Positions 34,865 through 44,600 of a DNA stretch of 64,000 bases are shown piece after piece. Positions within the stretch are counted from its first letter, which is position 1; each line of letters starts with the position of its first letter. The notes beneath the pieces are model-generated. The model did not search any database, was not told the origin of the DNA, and saw only the letters and a program-made list of their open reading frames with translations. A program made the position numbers and the translations under genes. Origin of the DNA: Bacteroidota bacterium (lineage in GTDB: Bacteria > Bacteroidota > Bacteroidia > Cytophagales > Cyclobacteriaceae); the NCBI GenBank assembly GCA_947470895.1, contig CANIVF010000005.1:1-64000 (forward strand). The letters run 5' to 3'.

Positions 34865-35839
34865 ATGAATCGCGAACAATTTATCAAATCCCTTGGCTTA
34901 ATCACCGTAAGCGGATTAAGTGCCAGTACATTTTTAGCCGCCTGTGCAGGAAAAACTTCGGAAACATCTACGGCAGTAATCTCGGCTGTAAATAGAGAGT
35001 TATTTTTTAAAATTTCTTTAGCAGAATGGTCACTGCACAAGGCTCTTTTTGCAAAGGAATTTGAAAATCTTGACTTTCCCGCTAAGGCTAAAAATGAGTT
35101 TGGCGTCAGCGCTGTAGAATATGTGAATCGATTTTTCATGGATAAAGCTAAGGATACAGGGTATCTAAATGAATTAAAGAAACGAGCCGCTGATGTAGGC
35201 GTTACCAATGTATTAATTATGTGTGATGGAGAAGGAGAAATGGCAAATCTGGATGCAAAGAAGCGAACCGAAGCCGTGGAGAATCATTACAAGTGGGTGG
35301 ATGCTGCGAAATTTCTGGGATGTCATTCCATACGCGTCAATTGTTTTGGAATTGGTACGGCCGAAGAAGTAGCGAAGGCGGGAGCAGATGGATTGAGAAG
35401 ACTGAGTGAATATGCACAACCCATCGGCATCAATGTAATTGTTGAAAACCATGGTGGATATTCATCAAACGGGCAATGGCTGGGTGGAGTAATGAAGGAG
35501 GTGGGTATGGCTAATTGCGGAACACTTCCTGACTTTGGAAATTTTTGCACCAAGCGTGAAGGGGGTGATATGTGGGAATCAAAATGCATTGAAGAGTATG
35601 ATCGCTATAAGGGTGTAGAAGAGATGATGCCATTTGCAAAAGGCGTAAGTGCAAAAGCCAACAACTTTGATGCGCAGGGAAATTGCATCGAAACAGATTA
35701 CGCTAAAATATTGTCGATTGTAAAAGCAGCAGGATATACCGGTTACATTGGTATCGAGTTTGAAGGAAGTGAGTTGAGTGAAGCAGATGGAATTAAAGCG
35801 ACCAAAGCATTGCTTGAGCGTGTGGGAGCTACAGTATAG
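34865..35839 (+). CDS. Secreted TIM-barrel sugar isomerase/epimerase homologue
   Basis: A 324-residue protein of the xylose isomerase-like TIM-barrel family. The N-terminus ([20 protein letters not shown], then LAAC) is a lipoprotein or export signal with Cys near residue 27. Metal-binding positions are visible in [21 protein letters not shown] (Glu), LPDFGNF and the late [11 protein letters not shown]. Relatives act on sugars or inositols; the substrate here is unknown. It interrupts the polyketide locus between the FAD enzyme and the prenyltransferase, with its own promoter region and terminator, so I do not count it as part of that pathway. Confidence 0.82.
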   Translation: MNREQFIKSLGLITVSGLSASTFLAACAGKTSETSTAVISAVNRELFFKISLAEWSLHKALFAKEFENLDFPAKAKNEFGVSAVEYVNRFFMDKAKDTGYLNELKKRAADVGVTNVLIMCDGEGEMANLDAKKRTEAVENHYKWVDAAKFLGCHSIRVNCFGIGTAEEVAKAGADGLRRLSEYAQPIGINVIVENHGGYSSNGQWLGGVMKEVGMANCGTLPDFGNFCTKREGGDMWESKCIEEYDRYKGVEEMMPFAKGVSAKANNFDAQGNCIETDYAKILSIVKAAGYTGYIGIEFEGSELSEADGIKATKALLERVGATV

Positions 35840-35856
35840 TACTGATTCGATAACAG

Positions 35857-35890
35857 ATGCCAGCCTTTTGGTATAGGCTGGCATTTTTAT
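35857..35890 (+). terminator. Intrinsic terminator after the sugar isomerase homologue
   Basis: ATGCCAGCC (35857-35865) pairs with GGCTGGCAT (35876-35884) over 9 bp, with a 10-nt loop and a T-rich tail (TTTTTATTT). It lies 17 nt after the stop codon, between converging genes. Confidence 0.85.
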
Positions 35891-35901
35891 TTAGTAATTT
35901 A

Positions 35902-36795
35902 TTATTGAAATAGTTGTCCAATATGAGTGTTCTCCAAAAAGAACCAAACAAAAAATCCGTTGAGGCATAAAGCCGATAGAAAGTTAAGCCACATCGTGTA
36001 GAAAAAATTTGCCTTGGCGGGGTTCTTCAACACGAGGAAAAGCCAAATTAAAAAGAAGACCACCACTGGACTTAAAGATAGCAGGAAGGCGATTCCAAAG
36101 CGCAATTCAAAAAATGAATAGAAGTACCCCACATAACCGGCAGCCGCTAAGGTGAAGATGATCAGAACAAATAGAAACGTGCCTTTTATGCCTAGCATTA
36201 AACTGATGGTACGATCGCCCCGCCTAGCATCTTCTTCATGCTGATAAACCTGTGTCATCGGGTAAGTACCTAATAAAATAATACTGGAAAGTGTAGCCGG
36301 GATCAGAACGCGTGCATTCATGATATTCTCAATTCCAAAATCATTGATACCGACATAACACGTCAGAAAAGTAAATAACCCTTGAAAAATGCCCACGGTA
36401 AGCCAACCTCCAATCGGAAATTTCTTCAACCGAATAGAAGGATGACTGTAGGCTTTTGACACCAGACCGTAGACTAAAAGCATCACTGCGAACAGCAGGC
36501 TTACTTTGATAAGGCTTAACACAATAGCAACACCATCAAAGAGAAGCGATAAATAATACAAACCTTTATTTACCGGAGGAGGATTCTTCAATCCGCCAAT
36601 GCTCTTTTCATCCTTATCAAAATAACTATTGAACCCGTTGCTGGCCGGATACAAAAACAAGTGGATGATGATAAACGACCAAAGCAAACGGCTTTCGGTG
36701 AAGTTGGGCGAAATGCCCAAAGCGAAAATATAAACCGGCATCAGAAAGAATGAAAAGGGTATGCGCAGGTGAAGCCAGGCCGAACGTGAAAACAT
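35902..36795 (-). CDS. UbiA-family prenyltransferase-like membrane protein of the PKS locus
   Basis: A 297-residue membrane protein with about eight helices. The first Asp-rich motif is LYPASNGFNSYFDKDEKSIG, where the common NDxxDxxxD pattern is changed to NSYFDKDEKS, so the last Asp is missing at its usual place. The second motif, QHEEDARRGDRTIS, keeps DxxxD. UbiA enzymes attach prenyl groups to aromatic acceptors in the membrane. It is divergently transcribed from the type III PKS with 84 nt between the start codons, which suggests shared control. The aromatic product of the PKS is the likely acceptor, by inference. Confidence 0.82.
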   Translation of the reverse strand: MFSRSAWLHLRIPFSFFLMPVYIFALGISPNFTESRLLWSFIIIHLFLYPASNGFNSYFDKDEKSIGGLKNPPPVNKGLYYLSLLFDGVAIVLSLIKVSLLFAVMLLVYGLVSKAYSHPSIRLKKFPIGGWLTVGIFQGLFTFLTCYVGINDFGIENIMNARVLIPATLSSIILLGTYPMTQVYQHEEDARRGDRTISLMLGIKGTFLFVLIIFTLAAAGYVGYFYSFFELRFGIAFLLSLSPVVVFFLIWLFLVLKNPAKANFFYTMWLNFLSALCLNGFFVWFFLENTHIGQLFQ

Positions 36796-36879
36796 TGTTT
36801 TATAAATTATTAGTTGATCAAGGTAATGAATTCACCAAAGTTAAATCAATGTGAGTAGTTTTTTGTTATACTTGAAGTC

Positions 36880-37983
36880 ATGAGTTTCATAACCGCCATT
36901 GGCACAGCTAATCCCGAGAATAAATTTAGTCAGTCGACCATCGCTGATTTTATGGTTCGCGCTATGCACATGGATGATGAGGATGCGAGAAGGCTTCGCG
37001 CTCTATTCCGCATGACGGGCATCGAAACGCGTCACTCCGTGATTGCCGATTACGGTAGAGCGGATGAATACGATTTCTATTCGAACACAAAGAACTTTGA
37101 ACCTGTTCCTTCCACGGGCACCAGACTTTTGCTTTATCGCCAAAAGGCGTTGATGTTGAGTGTTGCTGCGATCAATCAGTGCTTTAATAAGGTAAGCAAC
37201 TTTGACAAAAAATCAATCACGCATTTAATCGTAGTAAGCTGCACAGGCATGTATGCACCGGGCTTAGATATTGATTTAGTGAAAGCATTGGGATTGCCCA
37301 CCAACACGCAGCGGTTGTGTATCAACTTTATGGGATGTTACGCAGCGTTTAATGGATTGAAGCAAGCCGATATCATCTGTCAATCAGATACCAAAGCTAA
37401 AGTGCTGGTGGTTTGCACGGAGCTGTGCAGCATTCATTTTCAGAACGAAAATACAGACGATAATTTATTGGCCAATGCATTGTTTGCCGATGGATCAGCA
37501 GCGTTGCTGGTCGAATCTTCGCCTCGCAAGGGATTAAATTTAAAGCCAGTAAGTTTTTATTGTGATCTCGCCCCCGAAGGAGATCAGGATATGGCATGGA
37601 CCGTGGGCGACCTGGGTTTTGAAATGCGATTATCTTCATATGTTCCAGATGTGATTCAACGTGGAATAAAAACACTCACGCATTCACTGCTTGACCAGAT
37701 TTCATATGATCTTGCTGATGTATCTTATTTCGCTATACATCCGGGGGGCAAAAAAATACTGGAGGTGATTGAACAGGAGTTGAACCTAACGAAAGAGCAA
37801 AACAAATCCGCTTACGAAGTACTTCGCCAGTATGGAAACATGTCGTCACCAACGGTTCTTTTTGTGCTTCAGGATGTTTGTAAAAACTTGGATGGTGTAG
37901 ATGATCGAAAGAAGATTTTAAGTTTTGCTTTTGGACCAGGATTGACGCTCGAAAGCATGGTGTTAGAAATACAAAATCATTAA
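36880..37983 (+). CDS. Type III polyketide synthase (chalcone/stilbene synthase-like)
   Basis: A 367-residue homodimeric ketosynthase that condenses malonyl-CoA units onto a CoA starter without an acyl carrier protein. The catalytic triad is complete: C121 in IVVSCTGMYAPG, H287 in FAIHPGGKKILE and N320 in QYGNMSSPTVLF. The C-terminal FAFGPGLTLE is the cyclisation-site GFGPG-like loop. Products in this phylum could be alkylresorcinols, pyrones or phloroglucinols. A methyltransferase gene follows with only one base between stop and start. No dedicated acyl-CoA ligase is present, so the starter unit is unknown. Confidence 0.92.
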   Translation: MSFITAIGTANPENKFSQSTIADFMVRAMHMDDEDARRLRALFRMTGIETRHSVIADYGRADEYDFYSNTKNFEPVPSTGTRLLLYRQKALMLSVAAINQCFNKVSNFDKKSITHLIVVSCTGMYAPGLDIDLVKALGLPTNTQRLCINFMGCYAAFNGLKQADIICQSDTKAKVLVVCTELCSIHFQNENTDDNLLANALFADGSAALLVESSPRKGLNLKPVSFYCDLAPEGDQDMAWTVGDLGFEMRLSSYVPDVIQRGIKTLTHSLLDQISYDLADVSYFAIHPGGKKILEVIEQELNLTKEQNKSAYEVLRQYGNMSSPTVLFVLQDVCKNLDGVDDRKKILSFAFGPGLTLESMVLEIQNH

Positions 37984-37984
37984 C

Positions 37985-38704
37985 ATGCCAATAGATTTCT
38001 CTAATCGATCTTCAACCATCGAGATCATGGACGATTTGGCCTGTGATGGCGAAGTCGTATTTCAAACTTTGAGGGAATTAGACATCATCAATCAATGGTT
38101 GGGCGGCAATGCAGTAACGATTAATGCACTTAAAAAATGCTGGGCAACAGTCCCTAAAGAATACATCATCACGATTGCCGACTTAGGTTGTGGCAGCGGA
38201 GAGATCTTGCGCATCATTTCAAATTTGGCTGAGAAAGAAAACCGAAAAGTAAAATTGATTGGCTTTGATGCGAACCCGCATATCATCGCTTATGCCCGAA
38301 CGCATTCCAGAGAGGTTCCAAATGTTTCTTTTGAGTCTACCAACGTGTTTTCAAAAGAGTTTCTGGATCAGCAGTTCGATTTTGTTTTGGCTACTTTGTT
38401 TATGCATCATTTCACCGAAGCTGAGTTGATCAATTTGTTTTCCTCACTGAAAAAAATAACCAGATCGGCTATTATCATCAATGATATCCATCGCCATCCG
38501 CTGGCGTATTATTCTATCACGTGGTTGACCCAATTATTTTCGCGCTCCACGATGGTTCGATTCGATGCGCCCTTATCGGTGATGCGCGCCTTTAAGAAGA
38601 AAGAATTTGATGCGGTGATGAGTAAATGCGCCATCACGAATTACTCCATGAAATGGAAATGGGCTTTTCGGTGGCAGCTAATCATTCCCGCTAATGGAAA
38701 CTAA
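37985..38704 (+). CDS. SAM-dependent methyltransferase of the type III PKS locus
   Basis: A 239-residue class I methyltransferase. Motif I is TIADLGCGSGEILRII, the acidic residue after beta-2 is in IGFDANPHIIAYA, and motif IV is FDFVLATLFMHHF. The N-terminal LACDGEVVFQTLRELDIINQ is a segment I associate with methyltransferases adjacent to type III PKS genes in Bacteroidota. It starts 1 nt after the PKS stop codon, so translational coupling is near certain. It probably methylates the polyketide at O or C; the acceptor position is unknown. Confidence 0.87.
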   Translation: MPIDFSNRSSTIEIMDDLACDGEVVFQTLRELDIINQWLGGNAVTINALKKCWATVPKEYIITIADLGCGSGEILRIISNLAEKENRKVKLIGFDANPHIIAYARTHSREVPNVSFESTNVFSKEFLDQQFDFVLATLFMHHFTEAELINLFSSLKKITRSAIIINDIHRHPLAYYSITWLTQLFSRSTMVRFDAPLSVMRAFKKKEFDAVMSKCAITNYSMKWKWAFRWQLIIPANGN

Positions 38705-38756
38705 ACTCTGGCACAATTTTTACTAATTTTAGTTTCGAATTATCAAACTACCCCAT

Positions 38757-39308
38757 ATGAAGACAAATCTGATTTCTTTCGCCATCATTTTATTGGTGCT
38801 CTCTGCTTGTGGTTCAAGTCCTTTCGGTCAGAAAGTAAAAGAACCTTTTCGCGGCAATGCCTACGAATCCAATAACCGATTTTTCCGTGGTACCGGTAAG
38901 GGAGAAAGTTCTCAGGACAATATTGCGCGAAGCAAAGCTGACCTTGATGCGAAAGCGCAATTAGCAGGACAAGTAAACACCACGATGCAACAGGTGGCTG
39001 ATCAATATTTAGGACAAACCGAAAATGAGCATGCTGCAGATGTAGCTGATAAGTTTCAAAGCTTAGTGCGCCAGACTATGAACACACAAATTGCCGATTT
39101 GCGTAAGATTGGTGAGCAAAAATATTTCAACAAGAAGGAAAATAAATACACCGTCTTTATGGCTTATGAAATAAAGAAGAACGCCATGTTCCGCTTTATG
39201 AAAAAGCAAGCCCGTGTAGATAAGACCATCGATGAGCGCCAGATGGATATCATTGATAAAATCCTGGACGAACAAATCAAAAAGGCTGAAGAAGAAGGAG
39301 AGAATTAG
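38757..39308 (+). CDS. LPP20-like lipoprotein
   Basis: A 183-residue lipoprotein with lipobox LSAC (Cys18). The mature region resembles LPP20-type domains: RFFRGTGKGESSQDNIARSK, ADLDAKAQLAGQV and KYTVFMAYEIKKN. The C-terminal 45 residues are highly charged and likely helical or coiled (RQMDIIDKILDEQIKKAEEE). LPP20-like proteins are surface or periplasmic antigens of unclear role. It lies 52 nt downstream of the methyltransferase on the same strand but is not expected to join that pathway. Confidence 0.72.
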   Translation: MKTNLISFAIILLVLSACGSSPFGQKVKEPFRGNAYESNNRFFRGTGKGESSQDNIARSKADLDAKAQLAGQVNTTMQQVADQYLGQTENEHAADVADKFQSLVRQTMNTQIADLRKIGEQKYFNKKENKYTVFMAYEIKKNAMFRFMKKQARVDKTIDERQMDIIDKILDEQIKKAEEEGEN

Positions 39309-39340
39309 TCCTGCTATGGATTGGCATCGTTAAACCTGAT

Positions 39341-39980
39341 CAGGTAACCCACTTGACACCAAACGAAAGATGCCCTTTCCAAATCTCTCCTTGCTTTACG
39401 TCATTGGGTTGCATCCATTCCGTTGGTTCGTGTTCAACACTTGAGACAACCGCATCAGTAGCATCATATATTACTGATATATGACGCATACCCAAACCAG
39501 CATAGAGATCATAATAGAATTACCTACTAATTTGCCCGATAAACCCTATTTTTCCACAAAGGCCCCAAACATTTCGATCAATATTTGCCTTTGTGTATTC
39601 ATAGGTTAATCCATCGGAATAGTAGTAACCATTTTCCTTTGTATACTTTTTTGGTATTGAAAAATATTCCACACCAATATATCGTTTTGATCTGTTTGTG
39701 AAATAATAACGGACTTCAGTTCTGATTTTGTAATAGTTTAAATTCTGAAGAGATTGGTTCCAATTGAAAATTGATTCGTTGATTTTCAATCCATATTCAA
39801 CCTGTCCGCTCCATTTATCTACACGATACTCCACACCAAGTGCAACTGTGGGAACACCAGGTTCAATAAAACCAAGAGGAGCATGTTTTATGAATAGATA
39901 TTTTCTTGTTGTGCGCTAGACCTATAAGCCCCCGCAATAAGCAGAAGACATAACCAAACAAGTTTAGAAATGGTTGGCAT
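39341..39980 (-). pseudogene. Decayed outer-membrane barrel protein (DUF3575-like) with frameshift and nonsense codon
   Basis: Reading from the ATG at 39980 gives a signal peptide, PTISKLVWLCLLLIAGAYRS, then SAQQENIYS and a stop. Adding one base to the AAAA run at 39901-39904 restores a long frame: KYLFIKHAPLGFIEPGVPTV, then the barrel-like part YRVDKWSGQVEYGLKINESI and TEVRYYFTNRSKRYIGVEYF. A TAA at 39520-39522 interrupts that frame, after which it continues in frame as FYYDLYAGLGMRHISVIYDA to a natural stop at 39341-39343. The whole, about 210 codons, resembles DUF3575 outer-membrane proteins. Two independent lesions argue for true decay rather than one sequencing error. The same span would otherwise be a 740-base gap. 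Confidence 0.75.
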
Positions 39981-40051
39981 AAACAACGGTTGACGGTTGA
40001 AAAAAAATATCCAGCTATTTGAAAGTAGGATATTTATTCTGAAAATAAAAG

Positions 40052-41122
40052 CTACCTACCCCCCTCTGCCATTTTCTCAGCAGTTTCAGCAATCTTAAGC
40101 TGATTAATAAACTCATCAACCTCTCCGTTCATCACTGCGGGGAGGTTGTGTTGTGTATAGCCAATCCGGTGATCGGTAACACGACTTTGCGGATAATTGT
40201 AGGTACGGATTTTTTCTGAACGATCGCCACTGCGAACCTGGCTTTTGCGTGAAGCACCAACTTCTGCCTGCTTCTTTTCCACTTCAAGTTCATAGAGCTT
40301 CGCCCGCAACATCACCATGGCACGCGCACGGTTTCCGTGCTGAGAACGTTCTACCTGGCAAGTAATCACAATGCCTGTTGGCTTGTGCGTCATCTGAACT
40401 TTCGTTTCCACTTTGTTCACGTTCTGACCACCAGCTCCACCTGATCGTGATGTGATCACTTCTATATCGGCTGGATTGATCTCCACATCAACATCTTCAG
40501 CCTCCGGCAAAACAACTATCGAGGCAGCAGAAGTATGTACGCGACCTTGTGTTTCTGTTTCAGGCACACGCTGTACACGATGAACTCCCGATTCATATTT
40601 AAAAATTCCGTAGGCGCCATCGCCTTCAATGCTGCTGATCACTTCTTTATAACCACCTGCAGTACCTTCGGTGATATCCAATACTGACATTTTGAACCCC
40701 CTTCGTTCACAAAAACGCTGATACATTCTCCATAAATCGCCAGCAAAAATCGCGGCTTCATCGCCACCGGTGCCTGCCCTGATTTCGAGAATGCAGCTCT
40801 TATAATCGTTCGGATCTTTAGGCATCAGCAGCTCTTTGATCTCTGCCTCCAACGCTTCACACTTTGGCTCAAGTTCTTCGATTTCCATCTTAGCCATCTC
40901 ACGAAAATCAGCATCTTTTTCTTTTTGCAGAATTTCTTTGGCATGCTTCACACCATCCAATGCAGCCTGGTATTGATCGTATTTAATCACCACCTTTTCC
41001 AGGTCTCGGTATTCTTTACTGAGCTGCTGGAATTTTTTCTGGTCTTTAACAGTCTCAGGCTGCCCCAAAAGTTGACCAACTTCCTCGAAACGGCTCTTTA
41101 TATCTATCAGTTTCTCAATCAT
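40052..41122 (-). CDS. prfA: Peptide chain release factor 1
   Basis: A 356-residue class I release factor that ends translation at UAA and UAG. The catalytic GGQ is in [20 protein letters not shown], and the upstream codon-recognition region carries [20 protein letters not shown]. The N-terminal domain 1 is helical ([20 protein letters not shown]). The C-terminus [20 protein letters not shown] is typical. It is a single-gene unit, divergent from the lipoprotein at 41209. No programmed frameshift is expected or seen, because that belongs to prfB. Confidence 0.97.
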   Translation of the reverse strand: MIEKLIDIKSRFEEVGQLLGQPETVKDQKKFQQLSKEYRDLEKVVIKYDQYQAALDGVKHAKEILQKEKDADFREMAKMEIEELEPKCEALEAEIKELLMPKDPNDYKSCILEIRAGTGGDEAAIFAGDLWRMYQRFCERRGFKMSVLDITEGTAGGYKEVISSIEGDGAYGIFKYESGVHRVQRVPETETQGRVHTSAASIVVLPEAEDVDVEINPADIEVITSRSGGAGGQNVNKVETKVQMTHKPTGIVITCQVERSQHGNRARAMVMLRAKLYELEVEKKQAEVGASRKSQVRSGDRSEKIRTYNYPQSRVTDHRIGYTQHNLPAVMNGEVDEFINQLKIAETAEKMAEGGR

Positions 41123-41208
41123 ACATCCAAAAAGAAGGCTGTAAAGTTAGTAAATTAGTGATTCGTGTTAGCGAAGACTTTTTACCTTCGCATTTGTTTT
41201 AAAGAGAT

Positions 41209-41685
41209 ATGAAATATTCAATCATGTTGATCGTGGTAGTCTTGGTTTCTTGCACGGGTTCCCTAAGCGATTCGCAAAAGGATAGGATCAAGGAAAGTAT
41301 GGAGCAGGGACAAATCAAAAAGGTATCGGAGGCGCAGGTGATTGAAGCGGCATTTACCTACGGCCGTAAGATTGCTGGCCAAGTGAATAATAGCGATAAG
41401 AACTTAGCTAAAACGACATTGCTCGATTCTCTGTCGCAAGCCTATCAGGTTGTGATTGTTTCTCTTCAGCCCGATAATCAGACTATGCGAGGTGTAGAGC
41501 GAAAATTGCTGGAAGCCTATATGAATGGAGGTGCATCGGATGATAATATTCAGAAGATGGGCACCGATTCTCTTCTTTATACGATGCCCATCGTTGGTGA
41601 AAAGCCGGATGGATCTAATGAATTTTTAAAAGCGATCGGCATTCGTATGACGCGCAAACAAGTGGTGCTATCGATCAAAAATTAA
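41209..41685 (+). CDS. Putative lipoprotein upstream of the oxoprolinase-like gene
   Basis: A 158-residue protein with a lipoprotein signal: a hydrophobic stretch to residue 14 and the lipobox VVSC (Cys15). The mature part is mostly helical (EAQVIEAAFTYGRKIAGQVN) and ends with MRGVERKLLEAYMNGGASDD and FLKAIGIRMTRKQVVLSIKN. No family is recognised with confidence. Its stop codon shares a base with the ATG of the large hydantoinase/oxoprolinase gene (TAATG), so the two are translationally coupled although the products work in different compartments. Confidence 0.68.
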   Translation: MKYSIMLIVVVLVSCTGSLSDSQKDRIKESMEQGQIKKVSEAQVIEAAFTYGRKIAGQVNNSDKNLAKTTLLDSLSQAYQVVIVSLQPDNQTMRGVERKLLEAYMNGGASDDNIQKMGTDSLLYTMPIVGEKPDGSNEFLKAIGIRMTRKQVVLSIKN

Positions 41686-44600
41686 TGAACGCAATGCCCT
41701 GGAAAATCTGGGTGGACACAGGCGGCACGTTTACCGATTGCATCGCTCATGATCCTGACGGAAAAACTAAACGATTAAAGGTTTTAAGTAGTGGTATACT
41801 GAAGGGGCAGGTAATGGAAAGACTTGATGGCAAGTCAATTGTAGTACAACTCAGTTGGCCTGTTCGAAGAGATATCTTTAAAAATTTTTTGGTTACGTTT
41901 TCAAAAAATCCAAAAGAGACATTTACCATTGCTTCAACAGAAATTGAAAAGTCTATCCTTCATTTTGATGACTCAATTTCGCGCAGCATCGGGAAGGGTG
42001 ATGTTTTTGAAATCAGTTCGGGAGAAGAAGTGCCGGTGTTTGCAGCGAGATTGATCACGCAAACAGGACTTCTTGAAAGCTTTCCTTCCATTGAAATGAA
42101 GTTGGGCTCAACGCGTGGCACCAATGCATTGCTTGAGCGAAAAGGCGCTCGTGTTGCGTTTCTGGTTACGAAAGGATTCAAAGATTTGCTGCTGATCGGC
42201 ACACAACAACGAACCGATTTGTTTGCGCTGAAGATCATCAAAGAGAAACCTTTGTATGATTCTGTCATCGAAGTGGATGAACGCATAGAATCCAATGGAG
42301 ATGTTTATAACTTGCTTAACAAAAATGAAATCCTTCGCATTGTATCAAAGGTAAAAAAATCAGGTTGTGATGCAGTGGCGATATCCTTGCTCAACAGCTA
42401 TAAAAATCCTCAGCATGAAAATTTGCTGAAGGAAGCGCTCATTAAGAATGGTTGTCAGTTTGTTTCCGATTCACATTCGCTTTCGAGTCAGATAAAAATC
42501 TTGCAGCGTGCTGAAACCACCGTGGCAAACGCGTACCTCGATCCGATTGTTCATAATTATATCAATCGCATTCAACAAGGCTTGCGCGGGGCACAATTAA
42601 AAATTATGACTAGTGCTGGCGGCTTAGTGGACGCAAGAAATTTTTATCCGAAGGATAGTTTATTGAGTGGGCCGGCTGGAGGGGTAGTTGGAGCAGCCAT
42701 TTCTGCAAAGCAATCGGGCGTGGATCAACTCATTACGTTTGATATGGGTGGCACAAGCACCGATGTTTCGCTTTATGATAAACGCTTTGCTTATCGCTAC
42801 GAATCGAAAGTGGGTGAAATTAAAATTCTTTCACCGTCACTGGCCATTGAAACTATTGCTGCAGGTGGAGGATCGATTTGTGATTTTGATGGACACCGAT
42901 TGATTGTTGGTCCGCACAGTGCAGGCGCGTCACCCGGGCCAGCTTGTTATGGCAGTGGTGGGCCGCTCACGATCACCGATGTCAACTTGATACTCGGTCG
43001 TGCCGATGCAGAATTCTTTTCCATTCCGCTTTATCGTGAAAGATCAGAAGCAGCATTGGAAAAGCTAATGTTGAAAATTCAACGAGCTACAGGTAAGAAG
43101 GCAAAGGCAGAAACGATATTGGAATCATTGACCCTAATCGCCAATGAAAAAATGGCTGAGGCCATTAAAAAAGTTTCTGTGCAGCATGGTCATGATCCTG
43201 CGAGCTATACACTCTTAAGTTTTGGTGGAGCTGGCGGACAACATGCGTGTTCGCTGGCGGAGATTATGGACATGAAACAAATTCTTATTCCCTATGATGC
43301 GGGTTTGCTGAGCGCGTATGGAATTGGAAAAGCCCGTGTTGAACGCTTTGAAGAGCAACAAGTGCTTCAACTTTATTTGCAAGCAGAAAAGAATTTATCT
43401 CGCTCCTTTCAGCAGTTGTTTGAACGAGGCGTAAAGCAATTTGTGAAAGATGGTTTTGCTGAAAGCAAGATTGTGAATGATAATGAGCAACTCTTTTTAC
43501 GATTTAAAGGACAGGAAAGTACGATAGAGGTTTCTTATGAAAAAGGAAAAGGAGTGCTCGCGCGTTTTCAGAAAAAATATAAAGCCATTTATGGTCACTG
43601 GCTTACAGATCGCGAAATAGAAATTGAATCCATCCGCACAGTTTTGTGCCTTGAACAAGAACGTAGAACTAAAAGGAGGACCCGAGTCACATCATACAAG
43701 CCATCGCCAGTAAAGCAATCTAAAATCTTTTTTAACGGTGCTTGGAAAAAGACAGGTGTGTATTTGTGGGAGCAACTGAAGTATGGTGCAATAGTAAATG
43801 GCCCCGCTTTAATTGTGAGCCAGAATTCAACTACCGTGGTGAATGATCATTGGGAGTTTAAGTTGGATGAAAATAACAATGCCTTGCTTCGCGAAAAGCA
43901 AAAGCGCAGAGTAAAACCAAAAAATCAAAATCACGAAGCTTCTTTAGAATTATTCAGCAACCGGTTTACAGCTGTAGCCCAAGAGATGGGAGCGCTTTTG
44001 CAACGCACGTCATTTTCTGTGAATGTAAAGGAACGACTGGATTTTTCCTGTGCGATGATGGATGCGGAAGGATACCTGGTAGTGAATGCACCGCACATTC
44101 CCGTTCACTTGGGCAGCATGGGCGTATGCGTGCGTGAAGTGAGGAAAGTTTTACCTATGAATGAAGGCGATGTCGTGATCACGAATCATCCTGCTTTTGG
44201 TGGCTCGCACTTGCCGGATGTGACGTTGATCAAACCGGTGTTCTTCAAAAAAAAATTAGTGGGCTATGTAGCGAATCGTGCTCATCATGCGGAGATCGGT
44301 GGAAAGAAGCCAGGTTCGATGCCGGCCGATGCGGTGTCGTTAGAGGAAGAAGGAGTGATCATTCCTCCTGCTTACTTGGTGAAGCGAGGCAAAGTGCAAT
44401 GGCCTCATGTGCGGAAAATATTTTCGTCCGCGTTATATCCTACGCGATTGCCGGATGAGAACATGGCCGATTTAAATGGAGCACTGGCCTCGGTCAACAT
44501 TGGTAGCGATGCTCTACAAGAACTTTGTAAAAAGCACAGCCTTAAGCAGGTGAGCTTTTATATGAAAGCATTGCGCAACTACGCCTCGAAGCTTCTTAAG

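Noticed and set aside
34865-35839. Sugar isomerase homologue as part of the polyketide pathway
   Set aside because: It is exported, has its own terminator and no chemical link to polyketide tailoring; adjacency alone is not enough.
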